A model generated the notes under the pieces. It was not told the origin of the DNA. It saw nothing but the letters and a program-made list of their open reading frames with translations, and did no database searches. Shown one piece after another: positions 37,241-49,125 of a stretch of DNA of 64,000 nucleotides. The stretch is from Vigna angularis (taxonomy: Eukaryota; Streptophyta; Magnoliopsida; Fabales; Fabaceae). Within the stretch, counting starts at the first letter, position 1, and each line of letters opens with the position of its first letter. The position numbers and the translations under genes are program-made. Location of the stretch: assembly GCF_016808095.1 (NCBI RefSeq), contig NC_068970.1, forward strand, positions 20,256,501 to 20,320,500, given 5' to 3'.

Positions 37241-37336
37241 AACCACCCTCTTCAAGCCCTCTCCCTGGCTTTGTTAAAACCACCACAGAGAAGCGAAAAG
37301 AAGAAAGAAAGTTAAACAGCTAGAAAGAGAGAGAGA

Positions 37337-40300
37337 ATGGCAGCTTCTTTCTGCGTTAATGAGAGAAAGGTATGTGTGAGATGGGTGGAGAAATATTTCA
37401 AAGATTGCCTCTGCAATATGAAGGATGAAATCTCGTTCGGTTTGGGTCTCACAAGTCTAGTATTCTGGGGAGTAGCTGAAATTCCTCAAATAATAACCAT
37501 TTTTCGTACTAAGAAAAGCCATGGAGTATCCCTCATCTTTCTCCTCACTTGGGTCGCTGGGTTAGCCAACAATTTTCATTCTTTTTTTATTTTCCTTTCA
37601 TTCACTTTCTGTAACTAACTTTTTCACTTTGTATTTTCTAACCAAATCAACATGACTAATTATATGTGATTCAGGGATATATGCAATTTGACTGGTTGCC
37701 TTCTCGAACCAGCTACTGTGAGTGATTCTTAACCATGTATATGCACTCTTAAAATTTGTTTGAGCATGATGGTGGTCCTACAAAAGATAGACACAAAACC
37801 CTGACTTACAACTGGCTGGCATTAGTCTCTCTTTAATAATCAATTTCGTGTTTTCTTACTTTAATTTCATGTTATTGTTGGCTAACGTTCTTCTTCTTTT
37901 TCTTCTGGAACGATTGATGGGGGCAGCTGCCAACACAGTATTACACAGCTCTGGTAAATTAATTGCTAGCTGTCAATTTTTTGCTGCATCTTCTTTACTT
38001 TGTTGTTCGTGTTGAATTAATCGTTTTCTGTCGTTAGTTGATCTTAGAATCCTTTTATTAAAACTGCATGGTGATGAATATCATCTTTAGTATCTATTTT
38101 TTGAAACCATGATAATAATTTAGGAAGAATGTGTGAAAGGATTTGAAGGTCTGTTTAGTGCTGGACACGTGTCAGCTGTTTGGCCCCAAACCAATATCGC
38201 TGGCTTCACTTGATTGGTGCTGTGATCTGGCGCAGCCTATTAATACTGCCAAATCGGCCTTCAATAGCTTCATTTTATTTTGAAATCATTTATTATTTCT
38301 CTTTCTTTTCTTATGACAGGATTTCACATTTTACCATGTATTTGCAAAAGCAGTTTTTTCATTTGAAAATAACTATAAAATGAAAGTTTAAATAAAGTAG
38401 AAGTTCGTCGATTGTATAAACAAGGAAGATGATATTTTGACATTAGAAAGCATTTGTGTGACATTATCTTTTACTATTTTCTATTTTCTTTTTATTTTTA
38501 ACAAATATAAAGGCTTATTCCTTTATTAATGTTTAACTCTACAGTGAAATGTAAGATAGCTATTTTTCGAAAAAAGTGGTCTTTTACAACCCCTATAAGA
38601 ATTTAGTCAGTATTTTCTTTTGTAAAGTTGCTTTTTGATTATAAAAATTCTTTTACTAATTCTTTTTTACTTTAAAGAAAATAATTTTGGTTTAACTTCT
38701 ACTGTAGCTATGTAGCGTGCCCGTAGTTAAATCTCATTATGATAATTCTTCGTTTTAACCAACGAAAACTGCAATTTTGATCTTATTAATGAGCAGTGAA
38801 AGTTGTGTTTCACAGCTTTACACAATCACTACGATCGTATTACTTCTGCTAATCATATATTACGACTACATAAGCAATTGGTACAAACGTCCTCAGAAGC
38901 TCAACCACAAAAGGGTACAATTACAAATTCTCAGATTCCTTCTCGTCGATTAATGAAATGAGCAATTCACAAAACTTTGTTCTGTGGCTCGTTGAAGGGG
39001 TAATTATCAACATACCTTGTTATTTTGTAGGATGAAGAAGATGAGAGAAAACCATTGAAGGCACCGAAGCCAGCCTACGACTCTGGAATTCCAATACCAA
39101 ACGGCACACGCAAAGCAGTACCTAGACAGGAGCACTATTATATGTACGCATATAGTTTCTTCCCAGTATTATGCATAGTGTGCACTGTAAACGCTATTCC
39201 TTTTATCTCGGTTACAAAAATCTTCATGGGGACGTAATCAACTGAAGTGTAATTTTTCGAATTGAATTGGATTAATTAATTGTGCAGGTCAGCAAGATCA
39301 TTGGCTGGAAGTGGCACTCCACCCTGGGGAACTTACATGAGAGCTGCTAAAAGTGGTCCTTCAACCATGGAATCCATAGATGCCTCTTCTTCCGAGGATG
39401 ATGAAGCTTATCCTCCAATCAAGGCAAGGCCAATCCAACGTCCTGCAGTTGTGAGTTCTTCAACTGTTTAACATGAAGCCAGCTTTATTATATTTGCATA
39501 ATCAGATAACGACACACAAATAAAAGCACTTTTGCTCCGAAAGTTACCTCTTTATATTCCTTAAATTTGTCTTTCACGCTTATTGTGGTCGAAATGGCAC
39601 ACTGATTGTTACTAATAATACCGTTGACATTTCAACTTTACCCTTAACCCATTATTCCCATACAGTTAGTCTTCCATATTTTGTTGTCATCGTATACTAA
39701 TACACATACTATAATACTATAGTTGTTAATTAAACAGTGTACGTTTCAGGGAAGTTATGGTACATTTCTAGCAGCTGCTGTTAGTTTGCCTCTCAAGGCT
39801 AATGCTTTGAGGGAAGGGTACATGAGATTTGCTGGAAGAAAACTTTTGCAGGTGCGACTCTGGTGCCTTAATAATTCACAGTCACCATTTTGTTTGGTGT
39901 TATTTTTGCTTTACATAACTAATGTTCATAGGAATACGAGACACATAGTACATTGGGTCAATGCTTGGGATGGCTCATGGCTGGTATCTATATAAGTGGT
40001 CGGCTTCCTCAAATATGGTTGAATGTAAGTATCAAAATAAACCATGCATTTTTTCTTTCTTGGGTTTCATCTATATTCATTTTCAGTTTGATTACACTGT
40101 TTATACACGCTTTGTTGTTACTGATGTTGTTGTCTTAAATTGATGATTATTCAGATTAAAAGAGGCAGTGTGGAGGTACTAATAATACTCAGAATCTTCA
40201 TCTCTTGCTATCATATTAAAATTGTATTTCAATATTTTTATGTATACTTTCCCTTTTCTTTCATACCAACAGGGCTTAAATCCTTTCATGTTCGTCTTTG

Positions 40301-40738
40301 CATTGGTAGCTAACGTCACTTACGTGGGAAGGTTCCAAACTCCATACCCTGCTGCCCATAGATTTGCGTCCAATTATTTATATTCTTCAAATTAAGCGAA
40401 ATAAAATGATAACTCTAATAACACTTTTTGATGCAGTATTCTTGTGAGAACTACAGAAATGCAAAGCATCAAAGCTAACATGCCATGGTTATTGGATGCA
40501 GTATTGTGCGTGGCATTGGACCTTTTCGTATCCTATACACGTAGTTCTCCATGCAGATTGTTATTTCTATTGGATTGATATATATAACTGTAATTTATTT
40601 ACTTTTAAAGAAAGTGAGATTATAATAAAAACCTTAACAATATGACAGATAATAATGCAGTACATCTACTATAGATACTTTCGAAGGAGAGAAGGAAAAG
40701 GAGACAACTACGAAGAAGAAAGAGCTGCATCAGCTTGA
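37337..40738 (+). CDS. PQ-loop repeat transporter, lysosomal/vacuolar cationic amino-acid exporter type
   Basis: Twelve exons with GT-AG introns: 37337-37560, 37675-37717, 37927-37953, 38816-38914, 39031-39143, 39288-39450, 39750-39851, 39932-40024, 40155-40175, 40273-40331, 40437-40527, 40649-40738. They total 1125 nt, or 374 residues. The first PQ-loop motif lies at about residues 48-75 (AEIPQIITIFRTKKSHGVSL) and the second in the C-terminal half (GRLPQIWLNIKRGSVEGLNP). Seven or so hydrophobic segments surround them (for example LYTITTIVLLLLIIYY), and a long hydrophilic, acidic and serine-rich loop (DASSSEDDEAYPPIKARP) separates the halves. This layout is that of the Ypq1/PQLC2 (LAAT1) branch, which exports cationic amino acids from vacuoles or lysosomes; SWEET and cystinosin relatives differ in length and loop. 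The substrate here is inferred from the family. A 7-codon exon (40155-40175) and a 9-codon exon (37927-37953) are typical of plant members. The frame is intact throughout. Confidence 0.9.
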
Positions 40739-40799
40739 GTTTTGTGGCTAGTTGTGCGGTGGCTGTTTGATGTTGAATTGAAAAACTAATGGGACGTTA

Positions 40800-41777
40800 A
40801 AAAGATTGATCTACAATTACACTTACTACTGTGCAACACTTTCAAGAGAGAAATATTTGTCATATATATGTATGGTATATGGGAAATTAGTAGCTTGTTT
40901 ACTTTTTGAAGACATGACAAGGGTTACTTTGAAATTATGTTCTTATCCAATGACTAACAAAGCTAGTGAAATTATGGGAAATTAAGACTATGGCAGTTCT
41001 TAAAGAAAAGAAAATATTTTAATACAAATTTTTAGATAATATTTTGATACAATACGCATTATTTATTTTATTGGATTATTATTTAATTGTTATTGTACTG
41101 ATGTATTCTAAATTAAATGATAAAATAACACGTATACAATATTAAAATATTGTAAAAAATATCTGTATTAACATAGATCACAAGTTGTTCACACTTAACT
41201 CTTTCTTTACAACTCTCGTATACGTCTAATAAAATATGCTTGAAGTGTTTTGTTTATCCAATGACAAATGATTATTCAATTCATTTATTCCATGTATTTT
41301 TGTTTTTATAACCGAATAAGTAAGTTGTTGTACACTATCAACTGAATAATCAGGAGGTATTTACAAAGATTAGATTGTTTCAATACCAGCATTTATAAAC
41401 AAATAGTTATATTTTTATAATTGATTATAATCGAAATTAGTTTTCATTTGAATAAATTTTGATGAAAAAATTGATTTTAAAACAATTAATTTTGCTTGGA
41501 TATAACAAAAAAATCGATTTATCCTAAAATTTATGAAAACATTTTCATATTCAAGAAAATAATTTCATTCAACAGACTTCTCTCGGTGAGCGAACTCATT
41601 ATTATCATTTTGAAGGGATGTAGAGTCAATGAATTGATCACTATAACTATGCAAAGAAAAAAATAACCTTATCCCACAGAACCTGAATATATTTCAATAA
41701 TAATGCACAGTTACCGTATTGAAAGCCAAAAAGAAATGTAGCTTCAGTTTCATTCAGCACCAGATTAAACATAAAAT

Positions 41778-41872
<95 letters not shown>

Positions 41873-42300
41873 ACCCTGATTACAAAGAAATCTTGAAACT
41901 TACAAAATCCGAGAAAAACATTTTCATTTAGAAAACTGTGTCGTTTTTTAATCCCTTTTCCAATCCTTTCTGTTTCTGGGTTTGTGCTTTCGCATACATT
42001 GGGTGATCAACGCGCATGAATAGAGGAATTCAATAAAGCATAATTTACACGTTAAAACCATATTTTTAGGAGATGTGGAAGTAGGTAGTGTTCTTGTAGG
42101 GTTTAAAGATATACTAACACTTTTCGTTCTTCTTGTTGCTTAATTTTCTTTTTTCTGTGATTCTTTTCTCTTTGGTCTATCGGATTGATATATGTGAAAG
42201 ACACTTTAAATTTAAATTTAAGTTAGTGTTCGATTAAAATAAAACTCAATAAATTTAAAAATATTTAATGTTTTACTTACACATTGTATTTATAAATATT
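40800..42300. other. Intergenic region 3' of the PQ-loop gene
   Basis: 3' UTR followed by AT-rich sequence with one long TA tract (41780-41868). The open frame running over that tract is low complexity, and no gene is supported. Confidence 0.5.
41780..41868. repeat. (AT)n microsatellite, about 89 bp
   Basis: Uninterrupted AT dinucleotides for about 44 units. Confidence 0.95.
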
Positions 42301-42309
42301 TGAATGTGT

Positions 42310-43364
42310 TAGATTCCATTAAAAACACACTCAAATTAGTGGGATCCATATGTCAAGGAGGGAGTGAGCGTTTCAGTTAGTGGAAAACAAGTGGCTGTGA
42401 AAAACAGGTGGCTGCATGTCTTCCTTCTTCTCCAAACTGCTGAAACCATTTTATCCTCCTTCTCTCTAAAATCCCCATCTTCTCTCTAAGAAAATCCCAC
42501 TTTTTCTTCTTCTGATCACCTCTCAGGCACCGTTTGAACACTTCCGGCATCAAGAGCTTTCATTTAAATCGATCGGTTTGTGATTCTTAGTCGGTGAGTT
42601 TCTTTCTCTTTAGCACGTTCGTTTAGTCTCGCATGCAACCCTCTATTTCTGGTCGCCTGAGTGAATTGTATAATTCTGAGTGTTTCTGGTTTTCTGTTTG
42701 GTTCAGTACTCCCAAAACGTGATTGTCGAACGTTAAGTCTTTGGTAGTGGGAGCTCTATTCTGCCTCGTTGAGCGTTCGGTTACGTATAGAGGTAAGGGG
42801 AGCTTATATAATTTGATTAAATTCTTGTTTTGAACGTTGGTATGTTTGCATGATAAGTTGTTTGATTATTTGATGAGTATGAAATATACGTGTACTGCTT
42901 CTTTGGATGTGTGGAATGGATGACTCATACATGTTGTGAACTGAGTTGAGATAGTGCTTGATATTCAAACTATAGAATTCTGAGTAAAGGTGATAGTATG
43001 GTCGAGCGTCATTAGCGAGCGTTCGGTTCTTCTTAGGAGGGCATGGTCTTAACTGATTTCTCATGCTTTAGGGATAGTGTCTAAGAGTCTTTCTGTAATA
43101 CTATATAGGATTAGGTAAACTGTGACCGAGAGTTCGTATTAACCGTTCTGTTTTCCTTTTAGCGTCCGTCTATACTAAGCTTTTTGTCTAGAAAGAATTT
43201 CATTAATGAAGATCGTTTTATAATATTAGATATATGTAAATGAGTGTTCGGCCTAAGTGTAGTCCTTCTTTAGTTTTCCTAAACAGTTTAGTTAACGTAT
43301 TTTATACTACTTAAAGTCGTAGACGTTATCGTATTTTTCATTAAAAATAAGCGTGGGGCAATTG

Positions 43365-43396
<32 letters not shown>

Positions 43397-44672
43397 GTCA
43401 TTCGTTTTATGTGCTCGGTCTTGGACCAAGCGTTCGATCTCAGTAGTGCTCATTCCTGATAAGTACTTGGTCTTGGACCAGCGCTCGTTCAATAGTGTTC
43501 GGTTTCTACAGGGCTCAGTCTTAAACCAAGCGCAGGGTCTTATTTTCTGTAATCTATTATTACAATTTTAGAATAAGAGTCTTCAGCCAAAATCGATGAC
43601 GTTCGTTATTTCATAATTTCTCATTAGTATTAGTATTAGGTGTCAAAGAGTGTTGGTTTTTAAAAGGTGTTCGGCCTAGAGTCTTAGTACTCGGCCTAAG
43701 CTTCGTGGCGTCCGGTTTGAACTCTTAGAGGTCTGTTTATTGAAGTGGATAAGTAGCGCTCAGTTATGTTAATTTTTAAGAAATGTTATTCCAGTCGTAC
43801 TTACGCTATGATGAGAGAATGTGGTCGTATTTTAGTTGAATGTATTAATGATGAAGTATGAGAAAATTTGAAATGCGATGTGAATGAAATAGTTTGATTA
43901 TGAACGAGTATTCCAGGGAGGAATATCTCAGAAAGTGGTTATTGGTTGGTAAAGTATGAATGTGGGCAAAGCTTAGCGGGCGTTCATCCTGATATTCCAT
44001 GATTACTCGTTCTCATGTAGAGAGGAGTAAGTCATGTGTGGGAATGGCAGGAGGTCCTAGTCCATAAGGTTAACTTGGACGGAACGGATCAACCTCGGGT
44101 GGCAGCTGTTGAGGGTATCCCAATTACTACATCACCCGGGTGCACGAACGTAGTAGCTACACAAGATTCATACAGTCCAGACAGTTAGAGTCTAGTGGTC
44201 GTTCTTTGCATGTTATGGTGTATGAATTATGATGTGGTTGTTGTTGATTGAATCATGAACGTTGTATGTTGTTATCACATTAATCAAATTACATAAGCTT
44301 ACCGTGTTTATCATTTAGTTTGTGTTGTGCGTCCTGTCGTTACCCTGTTGCAATGATCATCCGTGTGGATGTAAGCAGAAGGAGAAGAGGTGTTGGAAGA
44401 AGTATTGGAAGATGTGGCGGAAGTGAAGGCCGAACCTTAGGAACGTTCAGTCTGTTGTTAGCTTTACCTTTTGGAAAGACCGTTCGGTATAAGTTATTTT
44501 TGTACACCATTCGGTCTAGTGGTAGCTAGCGTACGGTTTTAAATTTCCTGCTGATTGTAAGGTCGTTCGGCCGTAATTGTATCTCGCTAAGTGTTAAACT
44601 GATCTGTAGTATTGTTAATATGTGATTATTCTCGTATATGGTTTTACACTATATTTTTGGGCTGTTACAGAA
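42310..44672 (-). repeat. Repeat family copy B (long-LTR-like, non-coding)
   Basis: On the minus strand it begins TGTAACAGCCCAAAAATATAG. It shares with copy A the phrases CTGTTGCAATGATCATCC and GGATGTAAGCAGAAGGAG (44345-44385) and GGCAGGAGGTCCTAGTCC (44047-44064). The plus strand again has a pyrimidine-rich leader-like stretch (TCTTCTCTCTAAG) followed by CGGTGAGTT (about 42592). The flanks (GAATG before TGTTAG at the left, GAATC after the right end) hint at a 5-bp duplication with one mismatch, which is weak evidence. It is dotted with GCGTTCGG-like octamers. It encodes no protein. Confidence 0.5.
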
Positions 44673-44699
44673 TCAATCTTTTATCTTAATAATAAGCAG

Positions 44700-46250
44700 C
44701 CCAATTACCTTTTAATTTTATTAAACATAATAATCTTATAAATAATTACTAAATTTGTTTTTCTTTTAATATCAATTGACTTGGAACAGTCTGATCTCTT
44801 TATTCGTCGTTCGATCTCTCATTTCTCATTTCATGTGATATGTATAGATAATAAAATAGAAATATGTGAAATTAATTAGTATACCTAAGTATGATCATTA
44901 TTAAACAAACAAATATTATTTATATAAAAACTCTGATTTGATTCTTATCGGTGAAATTAGAAGTCTTTATTAATGACAACATCAAAGTAGTGATCAACTT
45001 CACAAACCTACATTTAAATTTATAAAAAAAGTTAAAAGCTTATTTATAATAGATAAAAAGTAAAAAATGAATAAATTATTATTATAACAACCTTTATACT
45101 TAATATGTTATTCAATTTTGTTGTAAATATTGTTAAATGTTTATTTGTGAATCACATTTCTAGTTATAGTGAATATATTTCTAGTTGTAGAGGGAATATA
45201 TTTCCATCTTCATTTAAAATGAAAATCTTCAATATTTATGTTCTAATTCTAGAAATTGCAATAACACTTTACATACTGATATATGCATCTAAAAAAATTG
45301 GCACACGTTTGTTAAAAAATAATCTATTTGGAAGGATGTTTACAAGAAAAATATCTCAATGCTACATGTCACCAGTAATGTACTTCTCTTTGACTTAGTT
45401 TCATCCTATTATATTATATAACTTGTTATATTTTACATTTATTTAAAAATATGTATATGTTTAATAAATGACCCATCACTTTATATTAATCCTCTCAATT
45501 AAAAAAGAAACTTGAAATCTTTGGTCGTTATTAACTTTATTAATGAAATTATATATATAGACTTATTTTCTCACGTCCACACCGTCTAAACATGTTCACC
45601 TCAATCTAAAAAAAGAAACTGCATTCATTATTTTTAAATAAAATTAAGATTAAATATTTCAAAATACTATAACTAAATTGAAAACAATTATTAGATAAAA
45701 TATTAAACAATTGTTTACTTTTCATTTTTAAATTTGAATACAAAATTTTATAACGAGTTATCAAAAATAAATAAAGAAACGAATACTTAACCCACCACAA
45801 GAAAAAGCATATTTACCTTCAAACAAAATTTATTAGTAAGAAAAAAATCGTTAATAAAGCAAAATTATTGAATTATATGCAATTACATTTTTTTTTCTTT
45901 TTCTTTCTCTTATTTCTCTTTGAATGTCATTCGTTGCCGCCACTTCTTTTTATGAGATATAAAAATTGAAATAAATATAGCAGGACATTTAAAATGTCCT
46001 AACCTTTTACAAGATCAACCTTTTTATAAGATTACAGAAACATTACATAATTAAATACTATTACGTTGTTTTGAGCATTTCATATAAGCTTCCCAACCTT
46101 ACTTAAGTGTATGTTTAATCTTGATCTTCTTGACTTTTATTCCTTTTTCATAAGTTTCACTAATTGCATGCTCATTATCGTTGTTGCTTATTGTTATTGT
46201 CATTTATTTTATTTATAACACATTTCTGTAAAATTTTGTGAAATATTTGG
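44700..46250. other. AT-rich intergenic region
   Basis: Nothing recognisable. The open frames at 45105-45398 and 45606-45800 are AT-rich and lack domain features or a plausible start context. Confidence 0.45.
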
Positions 46251-46254
46251 AGCC

Positions 46255-46760
46255 CCTTTTGATGAATTCACTGTCGAGTTCTATCCTGCCAAGGTCCATG
46301 CTAACAAATTGGGTTATTGTATCGAGCTCCATACTGCTGAGGTTCCATGCTGCTGGGCATCTATGTTGTTAGGCTGATATACTGTCAAATTAACAACGAA
46401 TTTATTGATGAATTTTTCAAAAAATCAATTACTAATTGATTAATAATAAAATTTCATAGAGTTAAATTATTAATAGACTAAGTGATGGATCTTACAAAAA
46501 TTATTATCTGCAAATTTGCAAAAAATTTACCATGACATGATCAAAGCTTATTAAATAGAAACTTTGATACTCATTTTATCGACGAAAATATTCTTCATTA
46601 ATAAAAAAATTTTATTACCAAATAATTTTACCAATGAATTCAATAATAAAAATATTTGTAAGTAAATAAAATCCTAAAATCTATCAATAAATTCTGATAA
46701 TAATTTTTATTTTCTCATTAAATTATTTTATTGGTAATATGGTAATTATTTTTATAGTGA
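46255..46760. repeat. CACTA-like non-autonomous element remnant with CCATGCTG-type internal repeats
   Basis: The left part (46255-46380) has imperfect units around CGAGTTCTATCCTGCC / CGAGCTCCATACTGCTGAGG / TTCCATGCTGCTGGG. The right part has degenerate ATTACTAATTGAT / TTACCAATGAATTC / ATCTATCAATAAATTC phrases. It ends TTTTTATAGTG (CACTATAAAAA on the minus strand), a CACTA-type terminus. No left terminus or duplication was identified. Confidence 0.4.
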
Positions 46761-48374
46761 CACTACATAGGCTTCATTATTACCCTAATAGTAATAAATC
46801 AGTTTTTATATGTTTTTTGTAAGCACATTAAACTTTGGTTTTTGAACAATATATTTACTAAATTTCAAAAATCATATTTATATTACAACTAAATAATAAC
46901 ATAATATATTTTTAACCATAAACGTGAAATTAAGTTTGATTACATATTTTATCACTCTAACTGTTATCGTTTTATAAAATTTTATTTTATCTTTCTTCAT
47001 ATTTTAACATTAATATTTTCAATTATCACAAACTTATGAATCCGTCAAAATTATAATAAAGTTATAAAATGCTATAAAGATAACTAAAACTACGTTTTTT
47101 TTTCTTATTTTGTATAAAATATAATTATTTTAATCTCATTTTATTTTTATTAATATTTTAGAACACTTCATTACTCAATTACATGTAATTAGCTTTAGAA
47201 AGTATTTTAATTTTAAAAAAAAAGATATGAGAAGACAAATAAAAAAATATTTTAAAGGTTAAATTTAAATCTTACCTTATTTGAATGATAAAAAAAATCA
47301 TCCTAATAACTCTGTCTCTTTTTTCTCTTAATTAACACGGACTGTAAAGTTCTTCGTCATCAAGATACAAAGATAACAAATTCATCTCAAAAAAATTTCG
47401 GCCCAGTTCATATACACGGTAATTCTTAGACTCCCTCAACCAAGGCATGAAAAACCAAGAGAGAATAAAAAACATATGAATATTAGGTTACATTTTTTTA
47501 TATACAAAATAAAAAGAGTATGAAACTTAGGAGGCTAAAAATAGAATTAATAAAAAAAAACAAAATATTTAACTCCATTAAACAGTTTGTTTGAATTTTA
47601 AATTTTATCGAATGTTTACTATATTTTAATATATTATATGTTTAGAGTTTAAGCATAGAAAATATATTATTTAACAATTTGATTATAGATTTTAGGTTTA
47701 ATGGTTCTGTAAGTCCTTATTTTAGTCCGGAATCTCAATTAAGTTCCCTTTCTTTTTGGTGTCTCAATTGTATCCTTGTTTTTGTAAATTGGAGCAATTA
47801 GAGACTTGTCGTCAAATTCAACAAACGACTGTTTAATTGTGCATTACGTGGTACAGAGAGTGTTTTTGCTAATCACACGTGGAATTAAAAAAAAAAATTG
47901 TATTAAAAAATATGAAAGCTATAAAATATTATTATTCCAACATTTTTCTACTCCAACCTAGTACCCTACCCTTCTAAAACCTAAATTACTTTATCTTATA
48001 CACGGGGCCACCCAATACTAGATAACCATTTCCTATTTCTCTTTTCAACAAAGAATTTTAGCATTCTAGTACACTTACGTCCCTCCACCTCTCTCCAACT
48101 CTCCTTCTTTCTAATTAAATTTCTTTTTCTCTCCGAAAGCCAAACCTATTCCCAGTACTTCTCTCACGTCTTGCTCCATTTAAACATGAACCCCTCCACA
48201 CATCAATCCAATTTTGTTTCTTCCCTAGGCAGACCGAATTGATCAATGTTTCTACTTCTCCTCCTCCAACCTTTTTCTACTTCCCCAGACAGTATAATTG
48301 GTTTTGTTGATTTGTTGTATTATGGTGGGTGTTTTCTTCCTCATACCTCTCTTCTCCGTTTTGGAATTGTGAAA

Positions 48375-49053
48375 ATGCTGAAGGTGCGGGAGCACCAGGT
48401 GGCGGGTCACATGGCAAAGAACGACGTTCTGGGTCCGCTGGTGGACGATTCTGGAAAGTTCTACACGCCACTGCAGGAACATGACAGGGGCTCCGCCGAG
48501 CTCTCCTTCTACACCTCCCTCGCCGTCCCACCCTCCATCTGCCCCTTCTTCCTAGCATTCCACGGCACCGCCGTCGTCCCCGCCTCCGACGGCTCCGGCC
48601 CCCACACCCACCTTCTCCTCTAGGACCTTATCGCCCCCTACACCAAACCCTCCGTCATGGACGTCAAAATCGGCTCCCGAACCTGGCACCTTGGTCACTT
48701 TGAAGACTACATCGCCAAATGCCTCAGCAAAGACAGAACCACCTCAACCATCCCCCTCAGCTTCCGACTCACCGGCTTCAAGGACTCCCTCTCCTATTTG
48801 GAACCTTCCAGAACCTTCCTCCAGACTCTCTTCGCCGAGGGTGTCGCCCTGGTCCTCCGCAAATTCGTCTCCTCCTCCAACTTTGACGATTCCCGTTCCA
48901 ACCCCGATTGCGACTTTGCGGCAGAGGTTTTCGACGCCGTCTTGGAGCGGTTGGTGGAGCTGAAGGCGTGGTTTGAGGTTCAAACTCTATCATTTCTATT
49001 CATGTTCTGTTCTGGTGGTGTATGAGAAGGAGAAGGGGAACATGGATGATTGA
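48375..49053 (+). pseudogene. IPK2: Inositol polyphosphate multikinase (IPK2) pseudogene, captured
   Basis: The sequence starts MLKVREHQVAGHMAKN as in plant IPK2 and contains LGPLVDDSGKFYTPLQ, then, beyond a break, the inositol-phosphate kinase signature PSVMDVKIG (PxxxDxKxG) and LRKFVSSS. Lesions: an in-frame TAG at 48621-48623 where the family normally has an acidic residue (HLLL-stop-DL), and a one-base shift near 48988 after the codons for QTL; in the shifted frame family-like sequence (YHFYSCSVLVVYEKEKG) continues to a stop at 49051-49053. The catalytic C-terminal part of the kinase (the VDFAH region) is absent. Functional IPK2 phosphorylates inositol phosphates in the nucleus and cytoplasm; this copy cannot make the full enzyme. 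It has no introns in the coding part, like the normal gene. Confidence 0.85.
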
Positions 49054-49125
49054 AGTGGGAATCGTAATAAGTTCCCCCCTGTGCACTTTCCCAAAAGCTC
49101 ATTTAACATATGTGCTTTCATATTG

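Noticed and set aside
44320..44529. Cysteine/arginine-rich frame resembling a small peptide
   Set aside because: It lies in the repeat block shared with copies A, C and D, where the frame is not kept, so coding is unlikely.
48252..48993. Several long open frames overlapping the IPK2 copy on both strands
   Set aside because: They are shadows of the GC-rich captured coding sequence; only the IPK2 frame shows conserved motifs.
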